Below, piece after piece: positions 5,272-12,008 of a stretch of DNA of 15,732 nucleotides. The notes beneath the pieces are model-generated. The model did no database searches. It was not told where the DNA came from and saw only the letters and a program-made list of their open reading frames with translations. Location: assembly GCA_031269165.1 (NCBI GenBank), contig JAISZQ010000031.1, positions 1-15,732 of the forward strand, in the 5' to 3' direction. The position numbers and the translations under genes are program-made. This DNA is from Spirochaetaceae bacterium. GTDB lineage: Bacteria; Spirochaetota; Spirochaetia; Treponematales; Breznakiellaceae. How positions within the stretch are numbered: the first letter of the stretch is position 1; the number at the start of each line of letters is the position of its first letter.

Positions 5272-6814
5272 AGTACGCCTCCACGTCGTAGTCGGTTATC
5301 GAACCGGCAAGCGCAACAGAACCGGCGCGCGCCTGGGCCAATGCGGTTTCGGCTTCGACCGTCTTGAGTTTCGCGCCGTATACGAGCCCCATCGCCTGAA
5401 TCACGATGAGCGGCGTCATCGCCACCATCGCCACGATCCCAAACGCCTCGCGCATGAGGTCGCCGCCCGAACCCTGGCAGACGCCCATCGCCAGCGGCAG
5501 GAGAAACGTGCTCGTGAGCGGGCCGGAACAGACGCCGCCTGAGTCAAACGCGATGCCGGTAAAGATGCGCGGCACAAAGAACGTGAGTATCAGCGCGAAC
5601 AGATAGCCGGGAATAAGGATATACATGATCGGAATGTGGAGCAGGATCCGCACCATCGTGATACCGAGTGCCGCCGCCATGCCGACGGCCAGTCCGCGCG
5701 TCAGGATCTGCGCCGAGATCGCCCCGCCTGAAATATCCTCGACCTGCTTCTTGAGGACGTGTACCGCCGGTTCCGCCGTCACGATGTAGTAGCCGATGAG
5801 CATCGAGAGCGGCACCAGCACCCACTTGAGTTCAGACGAGGCGAGATTGTTGCCCAAGAGTTGCCCGACCGGGATAAACCCGACATTCACGCCCGTCAGA
5901 AAGACAACCAGCCCGATGAAGGTGTAGGCAAACCCGATGACAATGCGGGTAATCTGATGCTTCTTGTATCGGCGGGAAATAAGCTGAAAGAGCACGAAAA
6001 ACGCGAATATCGCCGCGAGTGCCGTCAAGACTTCTTCGGCATAGTGGGGAAGTTCGAAGGCAAAACTCTTCACGACATCCTGCGAGGTCTCGATGAGCGG
6101 ATGCTCCGCCAACCCCACCTCCGCGCCGCTCGGCTTGAAAAAGATGCCGAGAAGGAGCACGGCCATAATCGGCCCGATTGAGCAGAGCGCGACCAAGCCG
6201 AAACTGTCGCTTGCCCCCTCCTTATCCGAACGCAACGCCGCGACGCCCGCGCCCATCGCCAGAATGAACGGCACCGTGATCGGCCCGGTCGTAACGCCGC
6301 CCGAATCGAACGCCACCGGCACAAACGTTTCCGGCGTAAAGAAGGCCAGCCCAAACGTTATCACATAGAAAACAATAAGCAGCACCGAGAGCCGTATCTT
6401 GAGCAGCGTCCGCAACACGGCAACCAACAGAAACAGTCCCACGCCGAGCGCGACCGTCAGCACGAGTATAATGGAAGGATTTATCGACGGCACCTGCCGC
6501 GCAAGCACCTGCAAATCCGGCTCGGCAATGGTGATGACCACGCCCATGATAAAACTGATCGACAGCACGATGAAAAGATTGGACGTCTTGGTAAGCTGAA
6601 TCCCGATGCCCTCGCCCATCGGCATCATCGCCATGTCCGCGCCCAGCGTAAAAAACCCCATCCCGATGATGAGCAACGCCGCCCCGCACAGAAACTCCAA
6701 GATTGTCCCCACCGGCATCGGCACCAGCACCACGCTCACGATAAGCACGATAATCGTGATCGGGACCACCGACGAGAACGCCTCGATAATCTTTTCTTTG
6801 AGTATCTTGTTCAT
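5264..6814 (-). CDS. DUF1538 integral membrane protein, probable transporter
   Basis: 516 residues from the ATG at 6814 (MNKILKEKIIEAF). An upstream in-frame ATG at 6859 would add 15 residues; neither has a strong ribosome site, and 6814 gives the conventional N-terminus. The chain is very hydrophobic with many membrane spans and has an internal duplication. The motif FVPVAFDSGGVTTGPITVPF in the first half is echoed by FTGIAFDSGGVCSGPLTSTF in the second. These FDSGGV-x-x-GP motifs mark DUF1538 proteins, some of which are reported as paired Na+(K+)/H+ antiporters (recalled, not checked). Here both DUF1538 units are in one polypeptide. The gene overlaps the tandem PII-like gene by 8 nt, implying regulation of the transporter by it. 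Confidence 0.88.
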   Translation of the reverse strand: MNKILKEKIIEAFSSVVPITIIVLIVSVVLVPMPVGTILEFLCGAALLIIGMGFFTLGADMAMMPMGEGIGIQLTKTSNLFIVLSISFIMGVVITIAEPDLQVLARQVPSINPSIILVLTVALGVGLFLLVAVLRTLLKIRLSVLLIVFYVITFGLAFFTPETFVPVAFDSGGVTTGPITVPFILAMGAGVAALRSDKEGASDSFGLVALCSIGPIMAVLLLGIFFKPSGAEVGLAEHPLIETSQDVVKSFAFELPHYAEEVLTALAAIFAFFVLFQLISRRYKKHQITRIVIGFAYTFIGLVVFLTGVNVGFIPVGQLLGNNLASSELKWVLVPLSMLIGYYIVTAEPAVHVLKKQVEDISGGAISAQILTRGLAVGMAAALGITMVRILLHIPIMYILIPGYLFALILTFFVPRIFTGIAFDSGGVCSGPLTSTFLLPLAMGVCQGSGGDLMREAFGIVAMVAMTPLIVIQAMGLVYGAKLKTVEAETALAQARAGSVALAGSITDYDVEAYYD

Positions 6815-6872
6815 TATGTCCAGTATGCCGCAAAAAGCGAGAAATGACAAGCGGCGCATTGCCTAATCAATT

Positions 6873-6907
6873 TTAACGCAAAATTGTCGCAAAATTTCGC
6901 AAAAAAC
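6873..6907. promoter_or_regulatory. Phased CGCAAAA repeats between divergent genes
   Basis: CGCAAAA occurs at 6877, 6888 and 6898, spaced 11 and 10 bp, one helical turn apart. It is upstream of the DUF1538 gene and close to the RND promoter. It could be a binding site or an A-tract bend; there is no direct evidence of a regulator. Confidence 0.3.
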
Positions 6908-6914
6908 GGCCCCC

Positions 6915-6953
6915 GATTAAAGCAAAACCGCCACTCAATCGCATATATAGGGT
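6915..6953 (+). promoter_or_regulatory. Element-like promoter directly before the RND gene
   Basis: GATTAAAGCAA (6915-6925), a 19-nt spacer and ATATAGGGTATGA (6945-6957), the last five bases of which run into the RND start codon at 6954. Element copy B has the identical two blocks 18 nt apart, also fused to its ATG (10220-10261). TATATA at 6944-6949 ends 4 nt before the ATG and there is no usable ribosome site, so the message may be leaderless. Confidence 0.45.
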
Positions 6954-9900
6954 ATGAAACAGGAACTCACGTTGAAGCATGGTTTTATCGGGCGGCCTGT
7001 CGCGGCCCTGTGCGTTTGTGCGGCGTTGCTCTGTGTCGGGGCTATCGTCATCTTTGAACGGGGACGGGCGGGGCCGGGAATGTCGGGGCAGGATTTTTAC
7101 GCGGTTTCGCTGAAACACTACGGCGTGGATGCGCGGGAGATGGAACGGAGTGTAACGATTCCGCTGGAAGACGCGCTCTACGCGCTGCCGGGCGTGAAGC
7201 AGGTTACCAGTGTTTCGGATAACGCCCAGTCGCGGGTGTCCGTCTTGTTTGCGGCGGGGAAGCCGGGAGACCGCGCGGGGCGTTACGAGGCGGTGAGTGA
7301 CGCGGCCCAGCGAGTCTACGAGACGCTGCCCCAATCGGCGCAGAGGCCGGAGATTCTTTCTCATGACGACAACCGCGCTCCGGTGTGGACTGCCGCCGTT
7401 ACCGGGGCCGACCCGACGAGCAAGGCGAACAAGACAAGCCTCGCCGCCTTCCTCGAACGGACGGTGAAGGGGGAACTTGAAGCGATCGAAGGGGTCGCCG
7501 AGGTGCAGATCGCCGGGGCCGCCCTGCCCGAGGTGCTTATATCGCTTGACAACGAGCGTTGCGCCCGGATGGGGCTGTCCGCCCAGAGTGTCGCCGCTGT
7601 GTTGGCCCGAAACGACGCGCTGATACCTGCGGGCGTTCTGGAGAGCGGCGGGACAGAAATCAACGTGCTTGTTGACGGCAGGTACCGCACTATTGACGAA
7701 TTGGGCGGCGCGTTTATTCCGTTGCCGGAAGGCGGCTATACCCAACTGCGGAACATCGCCGCCGTCATCGAGCGGGAACGGCAGCCGGATATTCTTTCGC
7801 GGCTGAACGGCGAGCAGACGGTGATGCTGATCGTGACGGCATCGCCGGACGCGGATTTGGGAAAATTGTCGAGAAGTCTTGCGCGGAATGTGGAACGTTA
7901 CGGGGATCTGTCGTTTGAGGTGCTCGCCGACCGGGGAAAAGAAGAGATCAAAGCGCTTCACTCGGTTCTCGCGGCGGCGTTAGGCGGTTCGCTGATGGTG
8001 GCAATCTTGTCGGTCTTGATGACGGCGGGCTCCGGCGGCATCCGAGAGGCGGCGGCCTGCGCGCTTACCGTGCCGTTTATCTCCGTGCTGTCCTTGGCCC
8101 TGCTCTCGTTGTTCCAGCCGCCGGGCAAATCGACCTTGACCGGCCTCACCGCCGGGCTCGGTGTCGCCGTGGACGCGGCGATTCTTGTCAGCGAAAAATT
8201 AAGCGGCGTGCTGTCAAAAACGGCCAAAACGGGCACGGCGGACACGGCGTGTTTTCCTGCCGCAAAGAAGCAACTGCGCGCGCTCATCCCGCCCCTGACT
8301 GCCGGTTCGGCAACAACCATCGCCGCGTTGGTGCCCTTTGCGTTTATGAAAAACACGGCGATCGCTATGAGTGCCGAGATGCAAACGATCGCCCTTTCGA
8401 TCGGCGTGATAACCGTGGTCTCGTTTTTTACCGCTTTGATTTTGCTGCCGCCGTTATTCCTGAGTGGCACGCAGTCTCGACCGCAACACTCCGCGCAAAG
8501 CAGCCGAGCCGGAAAAAAGAAGGTGATTGCGCTTCCCGACACGGTTTCCCGCCGCGCCATCCGGCTCTTTTCCCGCATCGTCCACACGTCTGTGCGGAAA
8601 CCGGGCTTCGTGATCGCGCTGTCGGCGGCCTTTGTTGCGGCCGCATTCGTGGTCGTTGTGATGAGCGATCCCGATACCCGAATGCCGTTCTCCGAGGATT
8701 CGCTGTACGCGCAGGTTGAATTTGACGGCGGCCTCTTGAAAGAGGAAACCGACCGGAAACTTGCCGTGTTCGCCCGCGCCCTGCGGCAAAACGACGGGGT
8801 GAAACACGTGGAAACCGGCGCGAAAACCGGCACGGGAAACGTGTACATCACGTTTGACCCCCAGAAGATCACGCCGGAAAAGATGCGGGAAATCACGCGA
8901 AGCACCGACATTCCCGGCGGCTTTGTCTATATCGACGAGTTAACCGGCAGCGAACGGAGTTGGCGGATCAGCGTCTCGGGAGACGACGACGCGCAATGCC
9001 GCCTCATCGTGCGAAAGATCGCCGAAATATGCTCACGTGTTCCGCTTGTCGAGGAAACGGTTCTGCACTTCAAAAACGGCGGCCCGCGTCTGGCGTTGAA
9101 ACCGGACCGGCAACGGCTCGCCGCCGCAGGGATCTCTTTCGCGTCACTGGGCGACACGGAACGCCGGGCCGTACACGCGCCGGTTGCCTACAAGCGGCTG
9201 GGCAGCGTCCCAGAGGAAACCGGCATCCGGGGAGAAACCGACGTGCGGATCCAAGCCGGACGCGGCAAAAACGCGGTTGCAGCGGGAACCGCAACCACAG
9301 AAAGCCCCCCGGAAAAAGCCGACGTGGAAAACATCACCCTCGTAACCGATGCCGGGGCCGCCGTTTCGGTCTCGTCTCTGGTAACCATGGAGAGCGAAGA
9401 GGAAGTTTCCGTCATTCGGCGCGAGGATAGGCGGCGTACCGCTTCGCTTTCGGTGAGAACAAAGGCAATCGGCGCGCATAAGGCCCGCTCCCTCATCATG
9501 CCCAGCCTGTCGGGTATCGCGTTGCCGCAAAATTACACGATCACCTTTGATCGGGAGGCAATCGAGGCGGAAGAGGCGCTCGGCAAAAGCGTTTTTTACG
9601 TCGTCCTCGCCCTCGTGTTTTGTTACATCGTCATTGCGATGGCCAACGAAAGTTTTTTTCTCCCGCTCATCGCCCTCGCCGCCGTGCCGCCCTCTCTGGC
9701 CTTACCCGTCCTCGTCCTTTCCGCCGCCGGGTTCAAGATGAACGCCGCGCTCATCTGCGCGTTTATCGCCGTTACGGGCATCACGGTAAACGCCTCGACC
9801 CTCACCGTAGATGCGCTGTGCGGCAAGCAAGCCACGTTTCCCGCCGTCTACCGCGCCCTGCGGGGCCGCCTGAACGCGCTCCTTGCCACCGGAGGTACCA

Positions 9901-10085
9901 CCATCGCGGCGGCTCTGCCCTTCGTCTTCCTGCCCGAAAACACCAACCTCATGATCAAGACCCTCGCCCTCGTCTCCGCGCTTGGTGTCGCCGGAAGCGG
10001 TCTCACGTCGGTTACGCTGATTCCCGCGTTGACCGCTCTGATAACGGGTCGATATGCCGGCAGCCCACCACGGTCAACAAATTAA
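6954..10085 (+). CDS. RND-family efflux permease (HAE-1 type), orphan
   Basis: 1043 residues, the usual size for AcrB-like resistance-nodulation-division permeases, which export substrates using the proton gradient as inner-membrane trimers. The N-terminus (GFIGRPVAALCVCAALLCVG) is the typical first helix. A large periplasmic domain follows (FYAV…VERSVTIPLEDALYALPGVK-like pattern), then TM2-TM6, a second periplasmic domain and TM8-TM12. In the TM4 motif GVAVDAAILVSEKL the first Asp is at residue 407 but the next, an Asp in AcrB, is Ala408. In TM10, GITVNASTL has Asn946 where AcrB has its essential Lys. No membrane-fusion protein or outer-membrane channel gene is adjacent. Transcribed divergently from the DUF1538 gene from a promoter resembling that of the RAYT-like element. 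Confidence 0.92.
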   Translation: MKQELTLKHGFIGRPVAALCVCAALLCVGAIVIFERGRAGPGMSGQDFYAVSLKHYGVDAREMERSVTIPLEDALYALPGVKQVTSVSDNAQSRVSVLFAAGKPGDRAGRYEAVSDAAQRVYETLPQSAQRPEILSHDDNRAPVWTAAVTGADPTSKANKTSLAAFLERTVKGELEAIEGVAEVQIAGAALPEVLISLDNERCARMGLSAQSVAAVLARNDALIPAGVLESGGTEINVLVDGRYRTIDELGGAFIPLPEGGYTQLRNIAAVIERERQPDILSRLNGEQTVMLIVTASPDADLGKLSRSLARNVERYGDLSFEVLADRGKEEIKALHSVLAAALGGSLMVAILSVLMTAGSGGIREAAACALTVPFISVLSLALLSLFQPPGKSTLTGLTAGLGVAVDAAILVSEKLSGVLSKTAKTGTADTACFPAAKKQLRALIPPLTAGSATTIAALVPFAFMKNTAIAMSAEMQTIALSIGVITVVSFFTALILLPPLFLSGTQSRPQHSAQSSRAGKKKVIALPDTVSRRAIRLFSRIVHTSVRKPGFVIALSAAFVAAAFVVVVMSDPDTRMPFSEDSLYAQVEFDGGLLKEETDRKLAVFARALRQNDGVKHVETGAKTGTGNVYITFDPQKITPEKMREITRSTDIPGGFVYIDELTGSERSWRISVSGDDDAQCRLIVRKIAEICSRVPLVEETVLHFKNGGPRLALKPDRQRLAAAGISFASLGDTERRAVHAPVAYKRLGSVPEETGIRGETDVRIQAGRGKNAVAAGTATTESPPEKADVENITLVTDAGAAVSVSSLVTMESEEEVSVIRREDRRRTASLSVRTKAIGAHKARSLIMPSLSGIALPQNYTITFDREAIEAEEALGKSVFYVVLALVFCYIVIAMANESFFLPLIALAAVPPSLALPVLVLSAAGFKMNAALICAFIAVTGITVNASTLTVDALCGKQATFPAVYRALRGRLNALLATGGTTIAAALPFVFLPENTNLMIKTLALVSALGVAGSGLTSVTLIPALTALITGRYAGSPPRSTN

Positions 10086-10095
10086 GGATAGTTGT

Positions 10096-10165
10096 CCACA
10101 GATTGCGCCGTATAATAAAAATTAGTCGCTGTTTACGGCGCAATCTGTGGGGCTTTCTTTTCTTG
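10096..10165. terminator. 16-bp perfect inverted repeat after the RND gene, possible terminator
   Basis: CCACAGATTGCGCCGT (10096-10111) and ACGGCGCAATCTGTGG (10135-10150), separated by 23 nt, begin 11 nt after the RND stop. GGCTTTCTTTTCTT follows, giving a modest U-rich tail on the plus strand. The arms are also copies of a dispersed 14-mer (CCACAGATTGCGCC, again at 13215-13228), so this may be two inverted repeat units serving as a terminator. Confidence 0.5.
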
Positions 10166-10257
10166 GCTTGTTTCAAGGCCTCAATGTTTTTCCCTCTTTT
10201 TCGCGCTTTTTTCGTGTTTGATTAAAGCAACGGGGCTGGCAATGCCTTATATAGGGT

Positions 10258-10764
10258 ATGAGATTGAAAAGACAATTGGCAGAAGATGTCTGGTACGAGG
10301 TTCGTACGGCGATTAATGTCGGCGAGCCCTTGTTCCGGCTGGGGTGGGCGGTAGTGCTTTTTTACCGGGTGCTCCGCGAGGCGAAAGGGCGGTTCGGCTT
10401 CGAGATGCGCGGGCTTGCGATTGAGGAGGTGTGGCTTACGTTTTACATCAAGCCCGCCGAGGGGTTAAAACTGCCCAAGATTATGCAGTGGATCAAGCAG
10501 ACGTTCTCGGTGCGGTTCAACTTCCGCACGGGACGAACCGGACACGTCTGGGGGGAGCGGTACTGGTCGGAGATTCTGGCGGGGGAGCCGCCGCCTGAAG
10601 CGAAAGAGGTGGACTGGGACGCGGTTGCGGCGGAGGCGGCTAAGCCGGTATCGGCGGGCGTGGTCTACAAGTTATCTTGGGGCAGCCCCCGCCAGGCTGG
10701 AATGGGCTCGAAAACGCCTTTTTCGCCCGAATTTACTTTTTCCTCCGTGTTCCCGCCCGGCTAA
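10258..10764 (+). CDS. RAYT/Y1-transposase-like protein lacking the HUH motif, copy B
   Basis: 168 residues, colinear with copy A without a gap and about 69% identical (116 of 168 by eye). Conserved blocks: EVRTxINVGEPLFRL (14-28), FGFEMRGL (46-53), WLTFYIKP (59-66), LPKIMQW (72-78) and GERYWSEILAGEPP (99-112). The place of the transposase HUH motif again reads Trp-Leu-Thr. Differences concentrate in the C-terminal 55 residues. The ATG at 10258 is fused directly to the promoter-like TATATAGGGT with no ribosome site, unlike copy A. The intact frame after this much divergence suggests selection on the protein. It follows the RND gene by 172 bp, separated by a terminator-like inverted repeat. 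Confidence 0.65.
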   Translation: MRLKRQLAEDVWYEVRTAINVGEPLFRLGWAVVLFYRVLREAKGRFGFEMRGLAIEEVWLTFYIKPAEGLKLPKIMQWIKQTFSVRFNFRTGRTGHVWGERYWSEILAGEPPPEAKEVDWDAVAAEAAKPVSAGVVYKLSWGSPRQAGMGSKTPFSPEFTFSSVFPPG

Positions 10765-10786
10765 CCGGGGGCAAGGCCCCGGTTAG
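10761..10786 (+). repeat. Hairpin containing the stop codon of copy B
   Basis: CTAACCGGGG (10761-10770), loop GCAAGG, CCCCGGTTAG (10777-10786): a perfect 10-bp stem. The TAA stop codon (10762-10764) lies inside the 5' arm, so a terminating ribosome would sit on the hairpin. No T-tract follows. Confidence 0.65.
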
Positions 10787-10838
10787 CGGACATAAACGGC
10801 GTTACAGACAGCCTCGATTCTCCGGCCAAAGACGGCGG

Positions 10839-10878
10839 GTCATCGGCCGACGATGGCGTGCCATCGTTAGCCGATGAC
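10839..10878. repeat. 40-nt near-perfect hairpin in the copy B tail
   Basis: GTCATCGGC (10839-10847) pairs with GCCGATGAC (10870-10878) and ACGATGGC (10850-10857) pairs with GCCATCGT (10860-10867), leaving only a 2x2 internal loop and a GT centre. The homologous place in fragment D (near 11216) has only CAACGATGGCC, so the hairpin was gained in B or lost in D. Confidence 0.65.
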
Positions 10879-11061
10879 CTTGGGAGAAGTCTGCCCGCGC
10901 TGCTGGGAAAAAGGCGAAAAAGAAGCGAATTTCGGGCCGTTTCCGGTGTGCCGGGGCGGGAAAACACGGATAAATGCGGCGTGCGGCGAGGAAAAACGGA
11001 AAAGAAGGCGTTGGAGAGGCGGTTTTCGCGCAAATAGGGCGGCTGAGGGCAGTCCCCGTCC

Positions 11062-11283
11062 GCTTGGGGCAGCCCCCGCCCGGCGGGAATGGGCTTGGAA
11101 ACGCCTTTTTCGCCCCAATTCACGTTTTCCTCTGTGTTTCTACCCGGCTAACCGGGGGCAAAGCCCCCCGGTTAGCGGCGAAAACGGCGTTACAGAAAGC
11201 CTCGATTCTCCGGCCAACGATGGCCTTGGGAGAAGTCTGCCCGCGCCATAGCGAACAGGCAACGCGAGGTTTTGCAACCGGAA
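11062..11283 (+). mobile_element. RAYT-like element, fragment D (3' end only)
   Basis: Begins at CTTGGGGCAGCCCCCG, matching copy B from about 10675, and continues through the end of the ORF, the stop-codon hairpin (CTAACCGGGGG…, 11148-11175, 11-bp stem), the tail TACAGAAAGCCTCGATTCTC and GAAGTCTGCCCGCG to GCGAGGTTTTGCAACC. It looks like a tandem partial duplication of the copy B end, or the end of a lost copy. The 160 bp between B and D (10898-11061) are G/A-rich and show no gene. Confidence 0.55.
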
Positions 11284-11311
11284 TCGCTGATGCGGCAACA
11301 CGCCCCCTTGC

Positions 11312-11337
11312 TTGACACAAGCGGTTTGTACTATAAT
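11312..11337 (+). promoter_or_regulatory. Promoter directly before clpP
   Basis: TTGACA (11312-11317) and TATAAT (11332-11337) both match consensus perfectly but are only 14 nt apart, short of the normal 16-18. The TATAAT box ends 7 nt before the clpP ATG, leaving almost no leader. The longer frame starting at the TTG of 11312 would begin inside this minus-35 box and was not used. Confidence 0.5.
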
Positions 11338-11344
11338 ACCCAGT

Positions 11345-11947
11345 ATGATCTACCTTGATGACGATGATGAGAACGGCGAGGAAAAGGAAAAAAAATCCGA
11401 AGGGTTTGACGCATATCTCTCCAAGATGCTCAAGACACGGACGATCCTTCTTTCCGGCGAAATCAACAAGAATTTGGCCGAAAAGACGGTCAAAGAATTG
11501 TTGCTCCTTGAACACATGAGTGATGAGCCGGTGAGGATGTTTATCGACTCTCCGGGGGGAGACGCCGATGCCGGTTTTGCGATTTTTGATATGATCCGGT
11601 TTGTGAAGCCGGTCGTGCAGACCATTGGAATGGGGCTTGTCGCGTCCGCCGCCGCCATTGTGTTGCTCGCGTCCAAGAAAGAAGACCGCTACGGCCTTCC
11701 GAACAGCCATTACCTGATCCACCAGCCGCTTTCCGGCATTCGCGGTGTCGCGACCGACATCGAAATCCACGCCCGCGAGTTGGAGAAGATGCGGAACCGC
11801 ATCAACAAGTTGATCGCCGAGGAAACGGGCAAGCCGGAAGCCGATGTGGAAAAGGATACCGACCGCGACTACTGGATGAACGCGGCGGAAGCCTCTTCCT
11901 ACGGCCTCATCAGCAAAGTGATAACGGCGCGCGCCGAGTTGGGCTAA
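11345..11947 (+). CDS. clpP: ATP-dependent Clp protease proteolytic subunit
   Basis: 200 residues from the ATG at 11345. ClpP forms the cytoplasmic tetradecameric serine-protease barrel fed by ClpA, ClpC or ClpX. The catalytic triad can be placed at S101 (GLVASAAAI), H126 (LIHQP) and D175 (TDRDYW), with the spacing of E. coli ClpP. FIDSPGGD (67-73) and the C-terminal AEASSYGLISKVI (181-193) also fit. The N-terminal segment is unusually acidic and charged (DDDDENGEEKEKKSE) where ClpP normally has its axial-loop region. The GLVASAAA version, instead of GMAASMGA, suggests the second ClpP paralogue of spirochaetes. aat follows after 61 bp on the same strand. Confidence 0.95.
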   Translation: MIYLDDDDENGEEKEKKSEGFDAYLSKMLKTRTILLSGEINKNLAEKTVKELLLLEHMSDEPVRMFIDSPGGDADAGFAIFDMIRFVKPVVQTIGMGLVASAAAIVLLASKKEDRYGLPNSHYLIHQPLSGIRGVATDIEIHARELEKMRNRINKLIAEETGKPEADVEKDTDRDYWMNAAEASSYGLISKVITARAELG

Positions 11948-12008
11948 TTTCCGGCTTTCAACGTGGTACGCGAGGCCGAAAAGTTTGCCCCGGCTGGGGT
12001 TCGATGGT

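Larger units (their letters stand above)
10170..10897 (+). mobile_element. RAYT-like element, copy B (ends eroded)
   Basis: Homology to copy A runs from about TTTCAAGGCCTCAATG through the leader, ORF, stop-codon hairpin and 3' tail (…GGGAGAAGTCTGCCCGCG, ending about 10897). Neither AGTATCCCGACA end is present, so this copy has lost its terminal repeats. It also lacks the leader hairpin and ribosome site found in copies A and C. It lies just beyond the RND gene. Confidence 0.55.

Noticed and set aside
6873..7961. Minus-strand ORF of 362 codons opposite the RND gene, and its neighbour at 7958-8911
   Set aside because: Arg/Pro-rich composition without recognisable motifs. Both mirror the codon pattern of the RND gene on the other strand.
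10898..11061. Possible small gene between copies B and D
   Set aside because: Purine-rich sequence with open frames but no start with a ribosome site and no protein-like pattern.
11312..11344. Upstream TTG start for clpP
   Set aside because: It would place the promoter minus-35 and minus-10 boxes inside the coding region, and the resulting extension (TQAVCTIIPS) does not resemble ClpP.
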